Source: Waddlia sp964635295
GTDB taxonomy: Bacteria > Chlamydiota > Chlamydiia > Chlamydiales > Waddliaceae
DNA length: 9,712 bases
Direction of reading: 5' to 3'
Assembly (NCBI GenBank): GCA_964635295.1
Contig: CAZWOB010000074.1
Location: 1 to 9,712, forward strand
The translations under genes and the position numbers were made by a program. Of the stretch, positions 1 to 5,879 are shown one piece after another; position 1 is the first letter of the stretch, and every line of letters begins with the position of its first letter. Below the pieces are notes generated by a model. The model was given only the letters and a program-made list of their open reading frames with translations. It did not search any database and was not told the origin of the DNA.

Positions 1-115
1 TTTTAGTGATGGCCCGACCGCTTAAACCTGCGTCGATCAGGATCTTACATCCAGGTGTATGCAGGTAAATGCAGTTGCCTTTCGATCCTGACGCTAAGGG
101 GGTGTAGCCAAACAT
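1..115 (-). CDS. yycJ: YycJ/WalJ-type metallo-beta-lactamase-fold hydrolase (N-terminal 38 codons, cut by window edge)
   Basis: Only the N-terminus is in the window; the gene continues past the left edge. The visible peptide begins MFGYTPLASGSKGNC and continues to ILIDAGLSGRAITK. The pattern LASGSxGNC, then a strand, then ILIDAGLS is how YycJ/WalJ proteins begin (metallo-beta-lactamase fold; family members are described as 5'-3' exonucleases or hydrolases linked to replication and wall control). The metal-binding HxHxDH motif would lie further on and cannot be seen. The ATG at 115 is the only sensible start: an in-frame TGA lies five codons upstream and AAGG sits just before it. The gene follows ftsK in the same direction across 169 bases, an arrangement I recall from Chlamydia. 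The family call is fairly safe; the exact substrate is unknown. Confidence 0.75.
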   Translation of the reverse strand, partial: MFGYTPLASGSKGNCIYLHTPGCKILIDAGLSGRAITK

Positions 116-121
116 ACACCT

Positions 122-150
122 TTTGTATCACATTCTGAGTAGGTTTTCAA
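122..150 (-). promoter_or_regulatory. candidate promoter for yycJ
   Basis: On the minus strand, TTGAAA (145-150) is followed after exactly 17 bases by TACAAA (122-127). A TG one base upstream of the -10 makes an extended -10. The expected transcription start is at or within a base or two of the yycJ ATG at 115. This is a motif match by eye; a weaker alternative lies upstream (TTGTAC at about 191-198, 17 bases before CATATA). Confidence 0.45.
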
Positions 151-197
151 TGAATATGACAAGTGCTCTCTATATGTGTGAACTCTACCAATTGTAC

Positions 198-272
198 AAT
201 CTCTGTGATCTTTGGGGGCTCTGTGGTAGAAAAAATTAAAGAGAATATGAAACCACAAAGATCACGGAGATT
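198..272. repeat. long imperfect inverted repeat between ftsK and yycJ
   Basis: AATCTCTGTGATCTTTG (198-214) is matched in inverted orientation by CAAAGATCACGGAGATT (256-272), 17 positions with one difference. After a 9-base bulge on the left arm, TGGT (224-227) pairs with ACCA (252-255), leaving a 24-base AT-rich loop. The right arm ends 13 bases beyond the ftsK stop codon, so the ftsK transcript would fold here. No T-run follows the outer arm on the minus strand, so it is not a classic intrinsic terminator. The one difference is a U-G wobble in plus-strand RNA and a C-A mismatch in minus-strand RNA. It may be a dispersed intergenic repeat or an mRNA 3'-end stabiliser. Confidence 0.7.
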
Positions 273-284
273 ACAGAGAGAAAC

Positions 285-2726
285 CTATTCGTCGAACAGG
301 TCGTCTGACACTTCAGACTTGACCAGGATCTTGCGCGGTTTCGAACCTTCAGCAGGCCCGACAACTCGTGCCTCTTCCAGTTGGTCCATGATGCTTGCCG
401 CGCGGGCGTAACCAACTTTCAGCTTCCGTTGGAGAAACGTCGTTGAGGCATTGCCTGTGCTCAGGACAATTTCCAGAGCGTCGTCGTAGAGTTGATCGCG
501 GTCATTGACATCACCGCCGTCTAATGCACTCAAACTGTCCATCTGATCAAACGATTCGATGACATAGTTCGGCGGGGCCTGCTCGCAGATTTTATCAACC
601 ACAGCATTGATGTCTTCATCACGTATATACGCTCCCTGCGCACGGGTGAGATGGTGTACTCCTGGCGGAAGCATCAACATATCCCCGTTTCCGAGAAGCG
701 TTTCCGCTCCAACCTCGTCAAGGATGATCTGGCTGTTAATGCGGCTCGAGACCTTGAAGGCAACACGCGTAGGGAAGTTGGCCTTGATCAGCCCTGTGAT
801 CACCTCCCTGGAGGGACGCTGGGTCGCTAAAATCAAGTGGATGCCGACAGCGCGGGCCATCTGCGCGATCCTGGCAATATGCGTTTCAATATCGTTGCTT
901 GCGACCATCATCAGGTCGGCCAGCTCATCGATAATGCAAACGATATAGTGCATTTTCTCGGGGATCTCTTTTTTCAGTCCTTCCTCAAATTCCTTATCGA
1001 TCTTCCTCTCGTTGAAGGAGGTGATGTTGCGGTATCCCACCTGCTTTAAGATCTCGTAACGGTTTTCCATTTCCTTGACAAGCCAGTGGAGGGCAGCGCA
1101 GGCCCCGGCGGGCTCTGTAATGACTGGAGCAAGCATGTGGGGAAGGCGTGTGTAGGGGGTGAGCTCCACTTTCTTTGGGTCGACCATGATCAATTTGATC
1201 TCGTCAGGCTTCGCGTTCATCAGGATCGACATGACGATCGTGTTGATACAGACAGATTTACCCGATCCTGTCGCTCCGGCAATGATCATGTGGGGCATGC
1301 GCGCCAGGTCCTCAGTGACATAGTCCCCATTGACCGTTTTCCCCATTAGAAGGGGAACCTGATATTTTTTTGATCCCTGTTGGTAGGAGTGCAGAAGCTC
1401 TTTAAAACCCACCTCTTGAGGGTTGGGATTGGGGACCTCGATACCGATCGCGGCTTTTCCGGGAATGGGAGCTAGAATGCGGATCGACTTCGCTTCCATG
1501 TTCAGGGCAATGTCGCTTTCGAGGGCCTTGATCTTTTGTACCTTGACGCCGATCGCAGGATGCACTTCGAAAGAGGTGATCGTCGGGCCGCAATTGATCT
1601 GCCCCACTTTTGCTTCGATGCCAAAGCTGAGAAGGGTTTCTTCAAGAACTTCCGCCTGCCTCTTGAGATCCTTCTTAAGGGATGACTGGTCCACTTTCTT
1701 TGGAGGTGTCAGCATGGAGGTCGAAGGGATCTTGAATTGGGTAAAGTCTCCGTTGTAAACGCTTTGTTCCTGTAGGGCACGTTCCCGTTTTTCTGTCTTG
1801 GACTCAGCTTTTGGGGCTGGTTTGACCGTCTCTTCCTTCGTTTGGGCTCGCATCCGTTCTTTATGCCCTTCAAAAGGTTGAGAGCCTGTCTCTGTCTCGT
1901 TCGATGATTTACGCGAAATCGAGGGCCTGTCTTTGAAATCAAAGTCTGGATTGATCTGCAAAATTTCGTGGTCCTCCTTTTTTTCTTTCCTTGAAGAGGA
2001 AAAAGAGGGGATGCGCAGTTTGACATTGCGGAGGAGGTTTGGGCGAGCGACAGGTTCTTGATAGACGGGGGCAGGTTTCGGTTCCCTTCTGAACAGATCT
2101 CCGACTTTATTTTTCAGACCTTGGATCAGTGAGAAAATTGAACGGGGGTCTGTCTTCGTCAGCAATAGCAAGCTGGTTAACAGAAGACATGAGGCCAACA
2201 ACAAGACGCCGATGGAATTGAGGACATTTTCCAAGTTGAATAATGGCAAGTCTTTGTATAAAAAGTAGATGGGGGCGCCCCCTAAGTGAAAATGCAGGTT
2301 GCGATGGGATAGCTGCGTATAGAAAAATTCGTTTAATTGCGTGGATGCATCCGGCCAAAGCTGTTCGATAGAGGTTAAAATCAAGCTGGTCGATAGGATC
2401 AGAAGAGCGATGGTAAAATGTTTGAGAGTTGGGCTGTTGATCGGTTTTTTAAACATGATCCTCCAGCCGGTCCATCCAACATAAACTGCTAGAATATAGC
2501 CGGAAAGACCTAAAAAAGCTGCCTGGACCCAACCTAGCGTATAACCGACAAGTCCCAGCCAGTTCGTCGAGCCCTCGCCATAGGCGAAGCTCAGCAGACT
2601 GACAAGCATCATGAGTCCCAGGGCAAACAGCAATGAGCCCTGCGCTTCGACCGGCAGGTCGCTGACAGTTAAAGGGTTTTTCTTAGGTTTTTTTTTCGTC
2701 GTTTTTTTACGGCGTTTACCACTCAT
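285..2726 (-). CDS. ftsK: DNA translocase FtsK/SpoIIIE family
   Basis: Membrane-anchored hexameric ATPase that pumps double-stranded DNA at the division septum and helps resolve chromosome dimers. Counting from the upstream GTG at 2735 (816 residues), the order is: a lysine-rich cytoplasmic tail (1-25), about four hydrophobic segments (roughly 33-52, 60-95, 106-124, 171-193), a polar charged linker (about 195-350), the motor with Walker A GATGSGKS (487-494), Walker B IVCIIDE (598-604) and ATQRPS (637-642), and a C-terminal winged-helix gamma domain (about 745-806, with TTFLQRKLKVGYARAA) that reads orientation sequences. I prefer the ATG at 2726 (813 residues), nine bases after the uppP stop; the GTG at 2735 abuts that stop directly. 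Either way it is very probably co-transcribed with uppP. Length and domain order are normal and nothing is missing. Chlamydiae generally lack FtsZ but keep FtsK. Confidence 0.97.
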   Translation of the reverse strand: MSGKRRKKTTKKKPKKNPLTVSDLPVEAQGSLLFALGLMMLVSLLSFAYGEGSTNWLGLVGYTLGWVQAAFLGLSGYILAVYVGWTGWRIMFKKPINSPTLKHFTIALLILSTSLILTSIEQLWPDASTQLNEFFYTQLSHRNLHFHLGGAPIYFLYKDLPLFNLENVLNSIGVLLLASCLLLTSLLLLTKTDPRSIFSLIQGLKNKVGDLFRREPKPAPVYQEPVARPNLLRNVKLRIPSFSSSRKEKKEDHEILQINPDFDFKDRPSISRKSSNETETGSQPFEGHKERMRAQTKEETVKPAPKAESKTEKRERALQEQSVYNGDFTQFKIPSTSMLTPPKKVDQSSLKKDLKRQAEVLEETLLSFGIEAKVGQINCGPTITSFEVHPAIGVKVQKIKALESDIALNMEAKSIRILAPIPGKAAIGIEVPNPNPQEVGFKELLHSYQQGSKKYQVPLLMGKTVNGDYVTEDLARMPHMIIAGATGSGKSVCINTIVMSILMNAKPDEIKLIMVDPKKVELTPYTRLPHMLAPVITEPAGACAALHWLVKEMENRYEILKQVGYRNITSFNERKIDKEFEEGLKKEIPEKMHYIVCIIDELADLMMVASNDIETHIARIAQMARAVGIHLILATQRPSREVITGLIKANFPTRVAFKVSSRINSQIILDEVGAETLLGNGDMLMLPPGVHHLTRAQGAYIRDEDINAVVDKICEQAPPNYVIESFDQMDSLSALDGGDVNDRDQLYDDALEIVLSTGNASTTFLQRKLKVGYARAASIMDQLEEARVVGPAEGSKPRKILVKSEVSDDLFDE

Positions 2727-2735
2727 AACATCCAC

Positions 2736-3515
2736 TTAAAGTATAAAAATGCACCCCGTCCCAATCAAGAGGCAATACCATACAAAGTACACCATTTTTT
2801 GATTAGCCGCCAGCCTGATGAGGATTTTGAGTGCGAGAACGCCAAAAAGGAAAGAGGTGGAAAAACCTGCAAAATAGGAGGAAAAGGGCAGGTCGGGGTT
2901 CAATGAGGAGGAGGTAGTGTAAAGATGCAAGGTTTTGAGGACGGTCCCTCCCAGGATCGCGGGGATTGCGAGCAGGAATGAGAAGGATAGTGAATCTTCC
3001 ATTTTCCAGCCCAATACCCTGGCGGCGGAAATTGTTGAACCGCTGCGGGAGACTCCGGGCAGAAGGGCAAGTGTTTGAAAAACTCCGATCACTAAAGGGT
3101 CCCTGACCCAATGCTTCTGTTTTTCTTCAGCCGTTGTATTGTGGCCGAACCGGATGCCTAGCCAAAGAAGGGCTGCGGTAGTCAAGAAGAAATACCCAAG
3201 CAGTTCCGGCCTATCGTAAAGGCTTTCAATTTGTTTCAAAACTATAAGGATAGGGAATAAAGGGAGAGTGCCGATGATAATTTGAAGGAGAGTCTGTGTA
3301 TCTTTAGAAAATAGGGAAATGATCTTTCTGTGGAAAACGATCAGGATAGCGAATAGTGTTCCCATATGGCAGACGAGATCGAAAGGGATCATTCTATCGA
3401 GATTTTCAAATCCGAATAGGTGCTGTGTAAGAGCTAAGTGGCCGGAGGAGCTGACGGGAAGAAATTCTGTGAGACCCTGTATAATCCCTAGGATAATTGC
3501 TTCAACAGTTGACAC
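2736..3515 (-). CDS. uppP: undecaprenyl-diphosphate phosphatase UppP (BacA)
   Basis: Integral membrane enzyme that removes a phosphate from undecaprenyl diphosphate, recycling the lipid carrier used for peptidoglycan; the family is also linked to bacitracin resistance. With the GTG start the protein is 259 residues, close to the usual 260-280. Family signatures are clear: QGLTEFLPVSSSGHL (13-27), including the (E/Q)xxxE pair Gln13/Glu17 and His26, and PGVSRSGST (153-161) with its conserved arginine. About seven or eight hydrophobic helices are visible. The frame stays open upstream to an apparent start at 3587, but that lies inside the tRNA-His gene; the family N-terminus (xSTVEAIILGIIQG) fits GTG at 3513-3515. 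That leaves 30 bases between the tRNA and the start codon, with only a weak Shine-Dalgarno (ACGGA). ftsK follows immediately. Confidence 0.95.
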   Translation of the reverse strand: MSTVEAIILGIIQGLTEFLPVSSSGHLALTQHLFGFENLDRMIPFDLVCHMGTLFAILIVFHRKIISLFSKDTQTLLQIIIGTLPLFPILIVLKQIESLYDRPELLGYFFLTTAALLWLGIRFGHNTTAEEKQKHWVRDPLVIGVFQTLALLPGVSRSGSTISAARVLGWKMEDSLSFSFLLAIPAILGGTVLKTLHLYTTSSSLNPDLPFSSYFAGFSTSFLFGVLALKILIRLAANQKMVYFVWYCLLIGTGCIFIL

Positions 3516-3545
3516 GTGCAGTCCGTAAAAGGAAAGGTAAAGGTG

Positions 3546-3619
3546 GGCGACCGAAGGGATTTGAACCCTCGACCCCTGGAACCACAATCCAGTGCTCTAA
3601 CCCCTGAGCTACGACCGCC
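3546..3619 (-). tRNA. tRNA-His (anticodon GTG)
   Basis: A complete cloverleaf can be folded by eye. The acceptor stem pairs GCGGTCG with CGGTCGC (7 pairs, two G-U). The D stem is GCTC/GAGC and the anticodon stem CTGGA/TCCAG, with loop TTGTGGT giving anticodon GTG. The variable loop has 5 bases and the T arm is GAGGG-TTCAAAT-CCCTT. Both histidine identity marks are present: an extra G at position -1 (base 3619) and discriminator C73 (base 3546). CCA is not encoded. It lies between comEC and uppP in the same direction, so it is probably the first element of a tRNA-uppP-ftsK transcript and is freed by processing. Confidence 0.97.
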
Positions 3620-3631
3620 ATTAATGAAGAG

Positions 3632-3661
3632 AATATTGACTGAAAGGGTGTTAAAAGTCAA
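3632..3661 (-). promoter_or_regulatory. candidate promoter for tRNA-His/uppP/ftsK
   Basis: On the minus strand, TTGACT (3656-3661, five of six consensus bases) overlaps the TGA stop of comEC. It is followed after 18 bases by AATATT (3632-3637, four of six). Transcription would begin about six bases before the tRNA. The -10 is modest, so this is a motif match only. Confidence 0.45.
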
Positions 3662-5091
3662 CAGAGGATTTCTAATCGCGATTGAGTCCTCTTCCATCCC
3701 CAAATACCCACTATGACAGCTGCGGTCAACCAACAAAACAAAACAGGCTTATTGAGTGTCATTCTCCAGTGGACATGCAAAGGGGCCGGGAGCTGATTGA
3801 CAAAATCCAACAGCATGCTGACAAGCGATCGATTCAAGTAGTGGAGCCACGGCACGAAGATTCCAAGGACGAAGAGTAACATGCAGACACTCACCATCAA
3901 AGGGACCACTAGATTGCAAAGCAGGCTGATCAGGGGAAATTTTCCAAAAAAATAGAGGGTCAGAGGGATGGCGGCCACATTTACCGCAAGAGAAAGGGCG
4001 ATCACGTTTTTCGCCGCAGAAACGATCACATAGGCATGCTGATCCCAGAAATTAAGTTGTTTTAGCGTATTAATGTCTTTCGGGGAAAATACGCGGTCGA
4101 GTAATTCTTTAAAGATGGGGAAGAACAAAAGAATGGATGCGGTCACAGAAAAACTGAAGACAAAGCCGATGGAATAGGTGAGATGGGGGTCGATTAAAAG
4201 AACTGCAAGGACAGCAAAACCCAACGAATTCAGCGCAACCGGGGTTTGCCTGGACAACAGGCCGATAATGGCGATCAGGCTCATCAGCCAGGCGCGCAGA
4301 ATTGAGGCGCCTAATCCGAGGAAGACAAAATAAGAGCAGAGAAAAAGCAGTAAAAGGTTGAGCGCGTATTTAGGAGGTAGGGCCAGCCTGAGCAGAAACA
4401 GGACCACTGTCGTCAGGATCGTAAAATGGAAGCCGGAGATTGCGAGAATATGCTGCAGTCCGGCACGTCCAAAAGAACGCTTGACGGCCTGATCTTCGAA
4501 GTCTCCAGTCAATATGCCTCCTAAAAATTCTGTAGACTGATAAGAAGGGTAGTATTTCGAGACATATTCTTTCACCCGCTGTTTAGATGCATACCGCCAC
4601 TCTGCCCATGTATGGGTCCCTTCAACGGGAAACCAGGGGGCTTCTTTATCAGGATAAAGAGAATAGCGGTAGCCATGTCCCGGTTTAAGTGTCCCTTTGA
4701 CCAAATATGCGCGATCAGCGGGAGGGCGGACCGTGGTTTGCTGCTTCGGCAATGAAACCTGGCAGGGTAAGGTAAATCCTTCAAATTTTACAGTTCCTTG
4801 ATAGTTCCATTGGGAACGGAAAGAGGAGCGGGAAGCGGAAACAGATGAAGGAGTAAAGAGGAATTCTCCATCAACTCCTGACGGAGGGATCGAAGGAATG
4901 GGGGTTGTGACCGTGGAGTAGGCGTAAAAGGTTGCAAAGAGAGCCCCGCATAGAAGCGCTCTTTTCAAATCGAGAAACAAAAAGGGGATGATTGGAATGA
5001 AAATCCAAGGGGTTGGATTCGCGGCGGCATAAAATCCTAAAAGGGCGGCAGCCGCGTAGATGAAGACGGGATGTTTAGAGCTGAACTTCAT
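3658..5091 (-). CDS. comEC: ComEC/Rec2-family DNA-uptake channel protein, short form
   Basis: Inner-membrane channel through which single-stranded DNA enters during natural transformation. Using the longer 485-residue reading (TTG start at 5115), there are two N-terminal hydrophobic segments (about 16-50), a soluble OB-like region (about 80-170), and the Competence membrane domain from about 195. Its hallmark is GLQHILAISGFHF (219-231), followed by SILRAWLM (271-278), DPHLTYSIGFVFSFS (309-323) and a further cluster of helices to about 475. The C-terminal metallo-beta-lactamase domain of long ComEC proteins is absent. I list the ATG at 5091 (477 residues); the TTG at 5115 has a slightly better purine-rich stretch (GAG, seven bases ahead). 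Either start overlaps the upstream gene, by 17 or 41 bases, so translation is probably coupled. Confidence 0.92.
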   Translation of the reverse strand: MKFSSKHPVFIYAAAALLGFYAAANPTPWIFIPIIPFLFLDLKRALLCGALFATFYAYSTVTTPIPSIPPSGVDGEFLFTPSSVSASRSSFRSQWNYQGTVKFEGFTLPCQVSLPKQQTTVRPPADRAYLVKGTLKPGHGYRYSLYPDKEAPWFPVEGTHTWAEWRYASKQRVKEYVSKYYPSYQSTEFLGGILTGDFEDQAVKRSFGRAGLQHILAISGFHFTILTTVVLFLLRLALPPKYALNLLLLFLCSYFVFLGLGASILRAWLMSLIAIIGLLSRQTPVALNSLGFAVLAVLLIDPHLTYSIGFVFSFSVTASILLFFPIFKELLDRVFSPKDINTLKQLNFWDQHAYVIVSAAKNVIALSLAVNVAAIPLTLYFFGKFPLISLLCNLVVPLMVSVCMLLFVLGIFVPWLHYLNRSLVSMLLDFVNQLPAPLHVHWRMTLNKPVLFCWLTAAVIVGIWGWKRTQSRLEILC

Positions 5092-5689
5092 AGAGTCGGC
5101 GATTCGTGCCGGCAAGGGTCATCTCTAACGATTTCGAGGGTTCAAAAGTTGATAGTGTCTTGACCAGATGGTGGATGGTCGCTTCCTCTTTTGAGCTTTG
5201 TTGGGTCAGGGCATGAGACCGCTGCCTTTCAAAACGCATGTGTTCAAAAGAAGGGTTATTACGCAAATTCTCGGTGTTTTTGCTGATACGCAGGGCTTCT
5301 GAGAGCGTATGGAAGCCTGCCGACATTTCTTCATCATGGACAGAGCCTATTTGCGTCTGGCTCAGGCCGGTGGCCGTGATCAAGTGTTTGTAGGTGACCG
5401 TATCGTTGTTCTGCAAGTGGATCTGTTTTTTCTTTTTGTCAATGGTCAGGACTTCGCCGATCATGGCAAAAGCATTGTTACCAAGGGAAACATATCCGTT
5501 TCTTCGGAACTGTTCAAGGTCCTGGTCCGAGCGCATCGCTTCGCTTTTCAATTGATACAAGAGGGGATGGAGGATTTCATTCGACTTATCGATAAAGACG
5601 ACGTCTACGAAAATATGATTGCCCGAGATCGGGGTTTCCAGGTCGCGAAGGTTGACTCCGATGATGACTGCTCTGTTATCAAAATTCAT
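5075..5689 (-). CDS. hypothetical protein resembling the N-terminal half of NDH-2-type flavoproteins
   Basis: No named family member is recognised, but residues 1-140 of 204 track the start of type II NADH dehydrogenases/pyridine nucleotide-disulphide oxidoreductases. NRAVIIG (5-11) sits where the first FAD-binding strand would be. VDVVFIDKSNEILHPLLYQ (28-46) matches the family's VxxIDxxNxHxFxPLLYQ. EVLTIDKKKKQIHL (79-92) and TYKHLITATG (99-108) match the strand leading to the ATG motif, and FHTLSEALRI (126-135) matches the segment after it. The GxGxxG dinucleotide loop is missing (GVNLRDLE instead) and the whole second half of the enzyme is absent, so activity is doubtful. The tail (about 140-204) is polar and unlike the family. 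The gene overlaps comEC and shares its direction. It could be a decayed relic or a repurposed binding protein. The ATG start has no obvious Shine-Dalgarno. Confidence 0.75.
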   Translation of the reverse strand: MNFDNRAVIIGVNLRDLETPISGNHIFVDVVFIDKSNEILHPLLYQLKSEAMRSDQDLEQFRRNGYVSLGNNAFAMIGEVLTIDKKKKQIHLQNNDTVTYKHLITATGLSQTQIGSVHDEEMSAGFHTLSEALRISKNTENLRNNPSFEHMRFERQRSHALTQQSSKEEATIHHLVKTLSTFEPSKSLEMTLAGTNRRLYEVQL

Positions 5690-5722
5690 CGTAAAATTAA
5701 CTTTTTGTTTGAATTCATCTTT

Positions 5723-5751
5723 ATTATACCTTAATATTCAATTAAAAACTA
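5723..5751 (-). promoter_or_regulatory. candidate leftward promoter for the NDH-2-like gene and comEC
   Basis: A perfect TATAAT lies on the minus strand at 5723-5728. The position 17 bases upstream holds TAGTTT (5746-5751), a poor -35. Transcription would start near 5716, giving a leader of about 27 bases before the ATG at 5689. The surroundings are AT-rich, so a chance match is possible. Confidence 0.45.
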
Positions 5752-5819
5752 GGGTTTTTTTAGATTAAAAAAATATTTAGAGTTTTTGAAAACGTCAATT
5801 TTTGAATTAGAGTATATCG

Positions 5820-5850
5820 GTATAGCCTCAAAAAGTGGGATTTGCTATAC
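5820..5850. promoter_or_regulatory. inverted repeat overlapping the rightward -10, possible operator
   Basis: GTATAGC (5820-5826) is repeated exactly in inverted orientation as GCTATAC (5844-5850), separated by 17 bases, so half-site centres are 24 bases apart. The right half-site covers most of the proposed -10 of the SUKH/hprK operon. Two direct copies of TTTTTGAA (5783-5790 and 5799-5806, 16 bases apart) lie just upstream. These repeats could bind a regulator, but the arms are short and the region is AT-rich. Confidence 0.3.
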
Positions 5851-5851
5851 A
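5843..5851 (+). promoter_or_regulatory. candidate extended -10 promoter for the SUKH-hprK-ptsH-ptsI operon
   Basis: TGCTATACA fits an extended -10 (TGn then TATACA). The -35 position (about 5823-5828, TAGCCT) is poor, which extended -10 promoters tolerate. The predicted start near 5858 gives a 22-base leader containing AGGG at 5871-5874, five bases before the ATG at 5880. Confidence 0.4.
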
Positions 5852-5879
5852 AATCGAGTCTTGAACCCGTAGGGTATGT

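Noticed and set aside
53..121. Nested inverted repeats AGGTGTATG (53-61)/CATACACCT (113-121) and TCAGGATC (37-44)/GATCCTGA (84-91), considered as a recombination (attC-like) site
   Set aside because: They fall within or at the very start of the yycJ coding region, lack the core R'/R'' boxes, and no integrase is nearby; chance is more likely.
191..200. Perfect palindrome ATTGTACAAT as an operator
   Set aside because: It is a single 10-base palindrome in AT-rich DNA with no second copy seen in the window; too little to support a binding site.
163..411. Small plus-strand open frame across the ftsK-yycJ spacer
   Set aside because: Half of it is antisense to the end of ftsK and the rest crosses the inverted repeat. 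It has no ribosome binding site and no recognisable motif.
3488..3736. Open frames across the tRNA-His region on both strands
   Set aside because: They read through the tRNA and the ends of comEC and uppP; the peptides resemble translated tRNA (for example RGFKSLRSP), a common artefact.
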